Assembly: GCA_009599575.1 (NCBI GenBank)
Contig: VWND01000064.1
Span: forward strand, 1,302,001 to 1,366,000
From: Blumeriella jaapii
Lineage: Eukaryota > Ascomycota > Leotiomycetes > Helotiales > Drepanopezizaceae
Direction: 5' to 3'
Length of the DNA: 64,000 bases
Shown: one piece after another, positions 35,758 through 47,187 of the stretch
Position numbering within the stretch: position 1 is the first letter of the stretch
How the letters are laid out: each line of letters opens with the position of its first letter
Translations under genes and position numbers: made by a program
Notes under the pieces: generated by a model
Told to the model about the DNA's origin: nothing
Database searches by the model: none
Seen by the model: the letters and a program-made list of their open reading frames with translations, nothing else

Positions 35758-38649
35758 ATGAACATAAACCGATTGATCAACCGGCGGGACAAGGATGGAA
35801 CCACGCATCGAAGACAGAAGTCCCGCGACCAGAGCGCAGACAAGAAAGGCGACGAGAAAAAGGTAACGTGGTCAAGAATCTATTTCTCTTCTCCCACTGC
35901 TTCCTTCTTCTCTTACTCATGCTCGTGCAAAGCCGCGGCATCGCTATTCTTTTCCCTCTCTTTCCAAGGCGTTTTCGAGTGCGGACCGCAAGGGCAAACC
36001 GTCGATTCAGGCCTCGCACATTGCCATTCACGCAACAAATACTGACTCTCGACCTCGCTCCTTCTTACAGCCCGCAGCGCACACCGCAGATGGAGCTCTT
36101 GTTACCATATTCAAGCCCAACTGCCAGCAGAAGAAGCTCGACAAGGAACAGGCGAAGGAGCTCAAGGAAAAGGTACCTCCACAACAATGCTTCGCAGCAG
36201 AGCGATGCTAAGAACCTCCTTCTAGACCCAGGCGATTAAAAAGAGACTGAAGGAGGAAGGCTGCATGGACTCAACTGAGGAGCACATTCGCTTTGCTCTG
36301 GGGTGCCTAAATTCCAAGGGCAGTGTCGAGAAGTCAGTGGAGCTTTTGAAAGTCTTTCAGCAATCACTGAATGGCCAAATTGTCCCTTTCAATCCGGATG
36401 TTTACTTGAGAGGGGCAGTAAATCGAGGAGGCGTTACTTGCTACCTTGACTCGCTACTGTTTGCCATGTTCGCGAAGCTGCCCTATTTCGAAGGCATGTT
36501 GCGCAAAAGCTTCGAGGATGAGCCGATAAGTCGACTGTCAGCCATATTGCGGGTGTACGTCAACATGCTCAGGCGTGGGATCTTGGTTGAAGTCGATATT
36601 GTAGGCTCTTTTATCGTGACTGTCACGGCATCAGCTAACGTGCACAAAAGACGGAACAATTGCAGCAAGCTCTAGCTGACTGCGGATGGGAAGAGGCTTG
36701 CACGATTCAGCAGCAAGATGTCGCCGAGGCCTTCATTCAAATAGCAGAAATTCTCGAAATGCCATTGCTAGGGATGGAAATGCATCTGTACCACGGTGCC
36801 AAAGAGGGCAATCCTGATGACCACAAAACCGTACAGGAGCGACTTCTCAATATTGCAGTGCCCGAGCAGCTACCTGAAGGGCGGTCGTGTTGGAGACTGG
36901 AAGAGATCTTGGAGGATTATCTCACCAGCCCCATCGAGGTTAGGAGACCTCTCGAGCGCTCGGATACAAAAAAACGTCTTCAAGCCAGCACCTCCCTTTA
37001 TGATGAACAGTGCGAGGCTTCAGCGCTACCTACAGTCAATGTCTCAGAGTATGCATTCTCTTCGTCGTCATCTCTCGCAACACCTACTACACAACGGCCT
37101 CCCGATGTTCGCGATCGTTCGACCAGCATCATGTATAGTCGAAGATGTCAAGACCAAGATTCAGAAAATAGCGGAGAAAGCTCGTCATCTACGGACGATT
37201 CCCTCGGTACCGACACCAATACTACCGTTGAGAGCGTTGGTTCAGACAATAACTTGCGAGGCTCTTTGCAACGCAACGACTCAGTGGGCGGCAAAAAAGA
37301 AGGTGTCGTGGAAGCATGGCAATCGTTCACAATAAAATGTCCGTCTCCCAATAACTTTTTTTAATGGCCACTTTCTACGCAACCCCCTTTTATGTCCTAT
37401 GTACTAATAAGCATTGCTGTATGGCTGGTGTCGCAACTTGCAGCTAACATCGTCTCTTTAGATCACAACCTTTCTTCGGACATTACAATTCTCGGCAACG
37501 AGACGATTGGCCAGAATCCCTTGATTGGTGTTTGCTTGAAGAGATACACATGCGACGCGAGTGGTGCTAAGCGAAACGATGTCCCTGTCGACATCCCCTT
37601 GGAAATTCGGATACCTCATTTTACCAGTGACGAGGGAGGAGGAGAAGAGAAGGTCAAGCTCTCGCTGCAGTCGTTCATATGCCACCAAGGTACTTCGATC
37701 AGCAGTGGACATTATATCTCCTACATTCGAGGAACGGCTCCGATCGTTGACGGAGATTATCGATCAAATAGGAAGCTCAGTAACGCCAACCGGCCGCCTG
37801 GGTATTCGGCAGAACGCTGGACCAGGTTTAACGATCTGGCGATACCACGCGTTGAACATGTAGATGTCAAAGAAGCTCTCAGGACAGAGATGCCGTACCT
37901 ACTATTCTACCAGCTCCAGTCATACAGCAACGTTTCTCTGCCGGACCTAGAGCCCCTCCTACAATACCTCAACCTGTGAGGCCACCCTCATGGAGAGCCC
38001 TCTCGTGGAGCCCCAACAAGGCTATTTCGATGGAGCTGTAGACAGTCGTATCCCTAGCATTCAGTTTTTCAAAGCTATTTCCCATCCTGAGTCACAGCAG
38101 AGTCTCCACTCTCCCGAGAATAATATCGAGTATCGAAGGGGTAGCTTGGCTTTCACGGATAACAGCATGACCAGTACTGCAAACAGCGTCCTAGGCTCCC
38201 AACCATCGACTCCTATCGAAGAGACCACCGCTCAGAGAATGGCGCGAGCAGCTCAAAAGTTCACGCGCAGCAATAAAAGCCGACCACCAAGTCAGTGTGG
38301 GGAAACTCGCAATGAGAATAGAATCAGCGCCACTTTCTCTAGACTAAATATAATGAAGAGCAAAGAACAGCTTGAAAAATACGAAAATCCAGATCCCCGA
38401 GACTCCACGGCCGCTCCTGATACAGTCGTTAAATCCGAATCGGAGCCGCGCCGTTCCATCAATTTCGAAGCTCCGACTGATGTGACCGAACATTTGAATG
38501 AAGTTCACCCCAATGTCAGACGCTCGAGGAGCAGAAAGGGAAAGGATAGGAAGAGGGACAAGAGTATGGCACCGAGTGAGAAGGCCGAGGGTCATCACCA
38601 TCATGGGCACAGAGAGAGGGTGCAGGATAGGGAGTGTCAAATTATGTAG
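35758..38649 (+). CDS. USP-type ubiquitin carboxyl-terminal hydrolase, one frameshift, CaaX end
   Basis: Cysteine protease of the UCH/USP family that removes ubiquitin. Exons are 35758-35862, 35969-36172, 36226-36600, 36651-37338 and 37462-38649. The N-terminal 100 residues are basic. The Cys box is an unusual GAVNRGGVTCYLDSLLFAMF (predicted nucleophile near residue 175). QQQDVAEAF follows, then a low-complexity Ser/Thr insertion of about 150 residues, then NPLIGVCLKRYTCD. The His box is SISSGHYISYI and the final catalytic element WTRFND. The joint at 37339-37461 (donor GTCCGT) is the least certain. The frame breaks in the CCCC run at 37953-37956. One extra base there would rejoin LPDLEP to the disordered tail, giving about 852 aa ending RECQIM, a CaaX-type motif. 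If the break were real the protein would stop at 37979 and lose that tail. Confidence 0.85.
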
Positions 38650-39582
38650 AGGTATTGGAGTTTACTGGATTGGAACTGTTTATTTGTATATTAAGGGAAA
38701 GGGGGCCTGGTATGGGTGAGGGCTTTGGGAATTGGGAAACGAAATCCCAAGGCTGTGGTGCATGATGAACATTCAGTGTATCGTTTTGGTGGCGTTTTGT
38801 GCCGAGTTGGGCGGATACTCTGGCTTGGAATTGGTGGTTTTTTGCATAGGAGTTTCTCGCTGGTACTTTGTCGAGGACTGCCGGGAAAACGAACGACTAC
38901 GTGCGGTCCTTGACACCTGATCAAGGATTTTGGAGCGAAGGGCGAGCGGGGATGTGCAAGAGGAACCTGGCAGATCAGAATCACTGGTGAGCGAGGAAGA
39001 CTGAAATCAGACAGACAGATGTCTGAGCGGCCAAGAGCGGAGTCTGGTAAGACAACTTGTAAATATTTTCATGAGAAGCGAGTAATCATTGGCTTGCTGT
39101 GATGCTGATGAGAGCTTGGGTAAATACAGATTTGCTTCGTTGCTGAAGACACGACTTGCTAAGGACGAACTTCAAACCGTGACTCGGTCTTGTGTTCTGC
39201 TGCTGGTACAAGATTCGATGGTTGCCATTCATGTGCGGAAGATCGTTTCGAAAATGTACGTGGGCTCTGCGCTCTTTGGATACTTATTACGTTGTACTTG
39301 TGGCCGAGCACCACTATCAAACTCGCTGCGTTTCTTCATACTTCGTTGAAGGTAAGAGGTTGAAGCCCTTCTGTTAGTAGTAACCAGGCCTCGCTACAGA
39401 CATCTTACTTGATCAAGAGACACCAAGGAATTCAGCACTATTCCAACGTTCAAATATGACATCTTATTTCTTTTCCAGGAGTCGAGAGTAAGGGGAACAT
39501 CCCCGAATACTGCCCCAGACATGTCACATAAAGTCCTCCATTTGAGCCAAAGCCTTTACTGGTCTAGCAAACATTGAGGAGG
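38650..39582. other. intergenic
   Basis: Downstream of the deubiquitinase. Small open frames on plus (38716-38913, 39089-39349) show nothing I recognise. Confidence 0.5.
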
Positions 39583-40214
39583 TTAAAGTCGAATCCATTC
39601 TTCGCGACGTTTTCGGGCCCTGGATATCTGAAGTGTCTCTAGGAACTCATTCTCAGCTAGCATCATCATGCACTCCAATGCATGGTCCAAGTGGTTCTGG
39701 AGGACCCGTGGGGCTGGCATTGTTCCATAGATCGGAGAGTTCTTTGCTTCGACTGGAAAGGTATCTAATGTCTCCTGGCCAAGTATCTGCCACCTGGTGT
39801 TTAACAGCATGGTTAAAGCCCATATCTTTAAAGAGGGCTATAGTAAAGGATGGCTTTTATGCGACTTGACCTGCTGAAGAATTGGGTCGGGTCGAACTTT
39901 GTCGATGGTGGCATTTGTTAACCAAAACACAATGGCCTGATCCACGTATCGTTCTAGATTATTCAAGGAAATGCTAGGAGTATCCAAAGCAATAGGAGCA
40001 GTGGTAGACCATTTCCAGCCTGAGGTATTCTTCCAAAAACCTTGATCTGGTCTGATGAGGTTAGGTGAAATTCCTTGCAACCTATCACAACCGTCGGGCC
40101 GTTCTGGTGATGCCCTTGGGTGATCACTTTCGACGGCGCATCGTAGATCCACAAAAGAGTGTCCCAACCTCGACTTGTAAGACGCATTTTCCCCTTATCT
40201 TTTTGTGAGTTCAA
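39583..40214 (-). pseudogene. remnant resembling the C-terminal part of a fungal Zn2Cys6 regulator
   Basis: Three minus-strand pieces in different frames look coding: MRLTSRGWDTLLWIYDAPSK (from about 40187), LERYVDQAIVFWLTNATIDK (about 39960-39900) and MPAPRVLQNHLDHALECMMM followed by ISRARKRREEWIRL (39720-39583). The last resembles the region near the C-terminus of many fungal Zn2Cys6-type regulators (a P-x-P-R-x-L-x-x-Q/H-L-D pattern followed by a basic E-W motif). No zinc cluster is visible upstream, and the frame is lost after IRL. I see a decayed fragment; the family assignment is tentative. Confidence 0.35.
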
Positions 40215-42581
40215 GTTTTCTTGTTGTATACCATGTTTGAGCTCACACTAAGAGAACACAACGCCACCGTCAACAAGTCAAGATAGTTGACAAAAGGGGA
40301 ATTCGATGGTACAACATCTGGAGCAAGCGGTACCGCCTCGACACTTCAAAGGAACAATATAACCTAAAGAGTGTCTGCAGCAATCTGTACACGAGAACCA
40401 GTATCGAGTGCCTTGTATATGTATCTATTCCAGCTCTAAGACGAAGCTTTGCTATCCCACCGTTGCCATGGTACTTTATCTTTTGGTATCTCTTGGCAAT
40501 GAAATGTGATTTCTCTGGACAGGTTTGGTTGGCATAAGTAATAAGGCTCAGACTCTACTTCGTACCTTACTGTATTACTGTACAGTACTACCTACAGTAT
40601 GTATGCGGCACTTCTTAGCAATGCTGGGCGATTTCACCTTACGAGCTTATTTCGTTAGACTCCTCCGCTTTAGAACGCCCGAAACGAATTCTTTGTACAG
40701 TACCAGGGCTGGATAATCACCGCTCAGGTTTGTAGTTCGCTAATGCGCAGCGCCTGGAGGCATTTCCGCCAGCTCAGTATTTTTCGGAAACCTGTCTAAA
40801 ATCTAAGTACTTTAGACTATCTCTAAGCTTTCTACCCAATACATCAATTCTCTACAAGTTCCTGCACTCATGTTCTGCTCTGTGAATATAGACGTCGACT
40901 GCTGAACTGGTCTTTTCATTCCTTAAATCACTAATAAAGTCTAGTGTCATACTGTAACAATGAGGGGGGAGCTATTCTTCTACATTGTTTAACACATACT
41001 GTATCTTTCTGGCTCATCTAAAGGCATGTGTTGTTGATTCCTCCCTAGCGTGTGTGCAGCAATTGAGTTGGAGATCAGATATCGTATAGGCTCGAAAAAA
41101 AAAACGGTGCATGAAGAACGTATCACACCAGCATCGTTAATGGTGGATCCACGAATGAAGCTCCCAATTGCAAATGCATTTCAAGCCGAAGTGTATTTCA
41201 CAGAATCATGAGCCAGGTTATCTACATCTTCCTTTCCAGAGATGGGTCTGAACAATATTTCCATGGGATGAAGATCTGTTATCTCACTAGACCTATCAAC
41301 AGATCCGCGAAATATCTCACGTCTGAAAGGATGGTTCGTGTGGATTGCCCCATCATCCTGTAGTAGTGTGTGTATAGTACTCCGGTAGCGTGATTAAAAG
41401 GGCTTCAGCTGCCCTCGAGGAATGTAGCAGTGAAAGAAGGTGATGCTGCATTACGAGATGTCTTTTTTTCACCATCAGATGGTGGTTGCCTCCCTCTTGC
41501 GTGTCAAGAGACCGGAGAGAAACCTCTTTAGACATATGGTTGTGATTTCCTGCGAAAGTAAGGACCACGTGAAATTGTGTCACGGACGATGACTCCTCTT
41601 GATTGAGATGAATTACCGGCATGCTTCCAACTTGGGCGTTATGGCTCGGGAGTTCTGATTGTGATCGTACATCATTCTTAGTCTTGCCAGCCAATCACGC
41701 ACCTCACGTAGCCATCGAGCAACATTATCACAAGCTCTACCAAACCAGGCAGCTTATATGCCTACAAGCCTAAGTGCCTAGATGAGACCGGCAGATATTT
41801 CCAATGCAATTCCGATTCCATCGCCGATACAAACTCTCCTACGTCCTCAGGGGACGCCAATTGAAACAGCGCTCGTAAGGATGTTTGGCCTTGCGCAAAC
41901 CTGTAAGCAAGCATCCCGAATTAAAACATCATCACTTACCTATTGTGAGATGCAATGCCCATTCTCGTCTTGGCCAATGAGGTATTCTTGACATTGCTCA
42001 ACACCAGAAACGAGCCAGGCTTCGAGATTGCAGAATCCATTTCTTGCCACCAATGACACCTGTATTTTTTCATTCATTTAACTACAAAATCAGCGTAGAA
42101 CATGTGATCTTGCTGGGTGTGTTTACCTCCTTATCAGAAACACCACCAGTACCTCTAGCAAGTTTAGGAGAGCAGTGTTGTGATTAACCCCGGAGATTGC
42201 TGTCAATTGCTTTCGTTGAAGTCGTGATCGTTGCCACATCTGTCCCTCATATCTCTAGATGCGAACAGGACGACGTACTTATCTACATGATCAATCCGTA
42301 ATTTCAACAAAGGGAGACCGGCTATACCACGTTCTATGAAATGCTTCAAGCGTTCAGCCTTCGCTCGATCAGCATACCTTGGTTGTTAGTGGCACAACTG
42401 GCTCATGGGGTTTGGATCTATCTTCTGGCTTTACAAACCAATAGAAAAGCCTTGGATCCCAGGGACTTTTCAACAAATCTAAACAAAATCTAAGCACAAG
42501 CAATGAGAACAAACCAAGACATTCGGTTACCTAGTATTTCGACACGAGGATTGCGTTCTCGAAGACTTCCAAAAACCCGTC
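40215..42581. other. gene-poor region
   Basis: Moderately AT-rich spacer with one small GTAC motif cluster (40563-40605). A 113-aa minus frame at 41694-41353 has no recognisable features. I find no convincing gene. Confidence 0.5.
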
Positions 42582-43578
42582 TTATTGTTTTCCAGAGTCG
42601 CCCAGGAGAGGCAGATAGTACTTCGCATTCTCATACACCAAGAACGTCACCCACGTTGCGGGTAGTACTCTCACCACACTCGTCTCCAGTCCTCTGTAGA
42701 AGCCTCTAGCACCCTCCTCCTTCCAGACTTTAGCTGCCACGCCCTGGATCCCCTTGCCATACACATTCCTCTTATCATTCATCTGCGCGCGGCTTCTGAC
42801 AACCTGAAACGGGTACGTCACAGTCCCAGCAATGATCTTGGCCGCGCTCGAAATAAGCATCGTTGCCGTATTGCCGAACTTGTCTTCCTTGGTGTAGGTT
42901 TTCCACATGTTCCTCAGCGGGTCATAGACCGCGAACTGGACAGCACCGTGGCTGTTGTTCAACAGACTGACCCCGAAGCCTCGGTAGAAGCCTTTCAGAC
43001 CCTCGTTCTTCGTGACTTCCCTAAAGCCGTGCCACACACTGCTGTACGCGCCTGCGGCTCCTTTATCGGACCCTAGCATTCGGGTCTTGATCACCCATAT
43101 TGGATTCGTGGTGAACGAGTGACGGCGCCGGCGAGGGCGGCTGCGAGGAAATAGTCCACGGGTGTGAGATCGCCCTTGGAAACTGGGCGAGCATGGCCGG
43201 CGTCGGAGAGGAGCTGGGAAGGGCGTGCATGGAAGCTGGCAAGCTGCTGCTCAAAAAGGGACTTGGAACAGAAGAAGAACGACCAGGAGCTGGCGTTCCC
43301 AAAGAGATTCGGCGTGGTGCCGCGGTAGAGGCTTTGAAGCGGCCGTTCACTAGATGCAAGAGCGCGGAAGATCTTGAGCGCATTCGTGGGAGTTTGCGAA
43401 GAGTTACGCTGAACTGAGATGGTTAGTCGTCGTCGAATGTGGATGGGGAAGAAAGCTTGCTTTGCAATCGGGTTTTGATCACGTCCAAGGGATGCACTGC
43501 GAATGTCGTTGCAACCCCGGCAGATAAGCCAGCAATGGCCTCGACTGTGGAAGAGGCGCGCGCATGGTTTTCACCCAT
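42582..43578 (-). CDS. FLX1: mitochondrial FAD carrier FLX1 (SLC25 family), one single-base deletion
   Basis: Inner-membrane carrier importing FAD (or folate in animal relatives). Exons 43578-43461 and 43413-42582 are joined by a GC-AG intron. The sequence shows three carrier repeats, each with the signature P-x-D/x-x-x-K/R-x-R: VHPLDVIKTRLQ, NPIWVIKTRML and YPFQVVRSRAQ. NLFGNASSW and FYRGFGVSLLNNSHGAVQFAVYD are typical of the FAD/folate subgroup, as is the ML-S-x-KGA-GAY stretch after the second signature. One base is missing at about 43114-43121, where AGAVT should run into FTTNPIWVIKTRML. With it the exons sum to 317 codons (316 aa), normal for SLC25. The first in-frame ATG after a stop, MGENHARAS, is taken as start. 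Confidence 0.92.
43414..43460 (-). other. GC-AG intron in FLX1
   Basis: The donor reads CAAA|GCAAGC and the acceptor CTCAG|TT, with a perfect ACTAAC branch element 15 or so bases before the acceptor. Splicing these 47 bases joins RLQ to IQRNS in frame. The unspliced frame hits the TAA of the branch element. Confidence 0.75.
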
Positions 43579-44693
43579 GTCATGAGGACGGCGTTGGGGA
43601 TCTCATATTGTGTGGTGGTTGTAATGTTCAGAGTGGGAAGCTCTCCAGATTTTCTTTCGAGGAACAAATAAATCGTCACCGAGGCTCCGAAGATACCCGC
43701 GAGCTTCATCAACACCACCGATATTCATAACTTGACTGTGTAGCCGGTAGAGAGAAGAAAGAGAGCGAGCTGGAGATTTTGCAACTGGTAGTCGCACTGT
43801 TCGTGCTATTGTACAATTATGCCGGTGGTGGCACAGTCTTTCCATCCAGCCCATCCAGCCGTGGAGCCTCCCCATATGCTCTGCAATACGCCGTCTATGC
43901 TACAAGACCTGCCTCCTCAGAAACCGACTTCCAGATGTCTTCCTCTTCGGCAACGGTACTCCTGACCAATGCTCGTGTCGTGTGAATCGTGTTGGGGATC
44001 GAATCTATGCGAGCGGAGAGAAGAGTCTACGGCAAGATGAGCAGAGCTTTCAAGGTCCGAGGAAAGTAGGCTTACCGGATGAAAGATGGACGGGGCTCGC
44101 TGCGAGAGTATCCTAATGATATCAGTCCGGTTGATGCGAGATACCTTGAGACTTCAAGTTCATACCAAGGTAGATGATCAGGGGAAGGTAGCCACTGCAT
44201 CTATCAGCAACGACTCTCTATGGAATGCAGAGGGGCATCGTACTAATGGATCACAACGCGGGAAAGGTCAATGAGCTTTCCAATGCGCTCCTAAAGTCCC
44301 ATCAATACATTGTTTATTCTCGCCGGAGTTCTCGATCCTGACGAACCTTGGATTCCTCAGAAAGTTGCATTGTGACGGCTTGGAATACTGGTTTGAAGCT
44401 GGCAGGGCATTAGTAAATGCGATGCTCAACCGAGATACATGTAGCATTGTGTACTCACGATCTTACTGTTGATCTGCTGCTTAGTCGTTATGTAGAGCTT
44501 TGAATTCGAGTGAGCGTATACTGTTTCCGCCTCAGTCAAAAAGATTCGAAATCCCGTCTAATCCCGTCGCATGCATCCCTGTCGGTACTAGCGTCATTGC
44601 TTTCTCTTTCACGGGCGCGTTTCCGCCTCGCGACGGTCGACCTCGATCTTCGCCTTTCACACAGACTCTCACTTCTTCGACGACAACGCGACG
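43579..44693. promoter_or_regulatory. divergent FLX1/SF3B4 upstream region
   Basis: About 1.1 kb between divergent genes. A minus frame of 79 aa overlapping the FLX1 start region is an out-of-frame shadow. No further gene is recognised. Confidence 0.5.
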
Positions 44694-45916
44694 ATGTCGG
44701 GCGCTCGGCATTGGTAAGATTCACAATTCTCTTGTTCGCCCGCAAATGCAAATTAACTGACCGAGACGCAGGGAGCAAGACAAGGAAGCTACTGTCTACA
44801 TTGGCAACATCGACGAACGAGTTACGGACAGCTTGGTATGGGAGCTTATGCTTCAAGCTGGGCGCATTGTCAATGTACATCTGCCAAAGGATAGAGTCAC
44901 CCAGACACATCAGGGCTATGGCTTTGTCGAGTTCATTAGCGAGGAAGACGCCGAATATGCGGCGAAAATCATGAACCAGGTTCGATTGTATGGAAAGCCC
45001 ATTCGAGTCAACAAGGTATGTTTCCTATTTTTCTGTTGTTCTAAACGATTCGAAGAGACCTTGCAGGCTAGCGCGATACGATACTTATAAGAAGTCATAG
45101 GCCTCTGCAGATAAGCAAAAGCCAATTGAAGTCGGCGCCGAGCTCTTTATAGGCAACCTCGATCTAATGGTTGACGAAAAAGCCCTCTACGATACGTTCT
45201 CCCGCTTTGGATCCCTCCAAGCACCTCCCAAGATCGCTCGTGACGAGTCTGGGCTTTCCAAAGGCTATGGCTTCGTATCATACTCCACCTTCGAAGCATC
45301 GGATGACGCTATTGCGAACATGAACGGCCAGTATCTTATGAACAAGGACATCAGCGTACAATATGCCTACAAGAAAGATGGAAAGGGAGAGCGACATGGT
45401 GATGAGGCGGAGAGATTGCTTGCCAGTTCAGGCCAGAAGCATAACGTTGTACCAGAGATGCAAACCATGCCGGCGCAATTGTTGATCAACGGACACGTTC
45501 CCCAGGGACCAGCTGCGATGATGGAACCCGGCGTGGGCATGAACATGGGCGCACCCCCAGGAGCATACGGAGGACCGCCACCCAACCTTCCGCCTGGGTT
45601 CGGAGGCAGACCTGGCGGAGGATACAATGCTGTTCCCCCACCCCAACAACAGCAAACGCTGGTCCAGAGACCAAACATGCCGCTTCCACCTCCACCTTCT
45701 GGGCTGCCACAACGCCCTCCTCCTTCGCAAGCCGGGTACGGTGGTCCTCGAGATTTCCATCCGCCGGGATTTGCGCCACCTCCGGGATTCCAACAACCCA
45801 TGCCTCCTGGATTTGGCGCCCCGCCCCCCGGCCAGATGCCGCCTGGTTTCCTGCCGCCTCCTGGGTTTCCACCGCAGCAACAGGCTCCTCCGCCGGGCTA
45901 CGCTGGCAGACGCTGA
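44694..45916 (+). CDS. HSH49: splicing factor 3b subunit 4 (SF3B4/HSH49)
   Basis: U2 snRNP protein of the SF3b complex that contacts pre-mRNA near the branch site. Exons 44694-44713, 44772-45015 and 45101-45916 give 359 aa. The N-terminus is [23 protein letters not shown]1 (about 13-90) has RNP2 VYIGNI and RNP1 GYGFVEF. RRM2 (about 100-178) has LFIGNL and GYGFVSY and ends [20 protein letters not shown]. The conserved linker [16 protein letters not shown] follows. The remaining 160 residues are a Pro/Gly/Gln-rich tail of PPPG..PPGF units, as in other SF3B4 proteins. All joins keep frame and no indel is seen. Confidence 0.95.
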
Positions 45917-46415
45917 TTTGGACCAAGAAACAAGCATGGACGACTGGATAATGAGAGTGTATACGACATTGGGCTAGTTGCCTCTGGATGAGCAGCAAAA
46001 GTTTTGCTCGGTGTTATCAGGTGGGCATCACAGGCGTTCCAGGCGATGAGTTGGGGTGAGTTTGCTTGTAACGCATGGTCTTCGTCGGAGCTGCAGTGAC
46101 GTCCATTACGAGCCTGTCGGGGGATCACCAGCAGGCGATGGATTTGGTAGGCTTGGGATTTCGAGACGATGCAACAATGCCATGGTCAGTCACACTTTAG
46201 ATACCAGATTCGCGGAAGGACTGAGCAATCGGTGTGTAATATAGTGAGACGCGAGTCGGCCTGCCGCAAGACAAGCCATTTTCAGCGTCTTCCCATTCCC
46301 CTGCGTCCCCGTCCGTTCACCGTGCTTTCCCACATCCGACATCCTTCTCGCCATTCTTCCCGTTCTCTCTGTTTCACGCTCTTTGCTCGCACGCTGTTCT
46401 CTTGCCAATACGAGA

Positions 46416-46420
<5 letters not shown>

Positions 46421-46508
<88 letters not shown>
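46421..46508. repeat. (CT)44 microsatellite
   Basis: Forty-four uninterrupted CT units. They give Ser/Leu frames on plus and Arg/Glu frames on minus, which are artefacts. Confidence 0.95.
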
Positions 46509-46510
<2 letters not shown>

Positions 46511-46751
46511 TCTCTCTGCCATTCCCCCCCCCCCTTCCGTGTCGTTCCACTTCAACTCTCACCCCAGCCAACCTTAGACAGACACCCTAGCACCACATGC
46601 CTCTTCCTATACCACCACTCTCCATCACACCCTGTCGAGCTCTCCCTCTCTCACCACTTCGCGTTGGATGTCACGACGCGCGTGACGCAGTTCGTCTGGA
46701 ACCGTCGGGCTCATGACGGAGACCGGATGTGCTGTGCTGTGCTGTGCTGAG

Positions 46752-46753
<2 letters not shown>

Positions 46754-46794
<41 letters not shown>

Positions 46795-46803
46795 GGGGGG
46801 GGG
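46754..46803. repeat. (GA)15 followed by a 20-G run
   Basis: Fifteen GA units run directly into about twenty G. The strand sense is complementary to the CT tract 245 bases upstream. Confidence 0.95.
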
Positions 46804-46821
46804 AATCAAAGATTTCCTACA

Positions 46822-46858
46822 CGGTGGTGGCGGTGGTGGTGGTGGTGGTGGTGGCGGT
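46822..46858. repeat. (GGT)n microsatellite
   Basis: About twelve GGT units with two GGC variants. Confidence 0.85.
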
Positions 46859-47187
46859 AGTAGATATATAGATAGATAGAGTAGCCGTCAAGGACAAGTT
46901 TGGTGTTGCTCGAGATGGTATTGTACAAGATGCATATATATTCATGCATGGGTGGTTGGGTAGACAGACAGACGCACCGGTTGTGCGGAAACACGACGAC
47001 GTCTCGTCTCCATCCTCTGCTCCCTTCCACACTCCCGGGGAGGTACTTGCGTCGTCGTCGTCGATCAGGGAGACCAGATTTCACTTCTTTCTCCCTTGTC
47101 TACTACTACTGCTACTACTACTACTACAGTACTACTACTAGTAGTCTCCCTCCCCCACAAACTTATCCTGATCAAAGCCCTGTCAAA

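Larger units (their letters stand above)
45917..47187. other. convergent intergenic region with CT, GA, G and GGT repeats
   Basis: 3' flanks of SF3B4 (+) and CBP80 (-), filled with microsatellites listed separately. No gene is recognised. Confidence 0.6.

Noticed and set aside
46190..46750. Ser/Leu and Arg/Glu repeat proteins
   Set aside because: They are the (CT)44 tract read in different frames.
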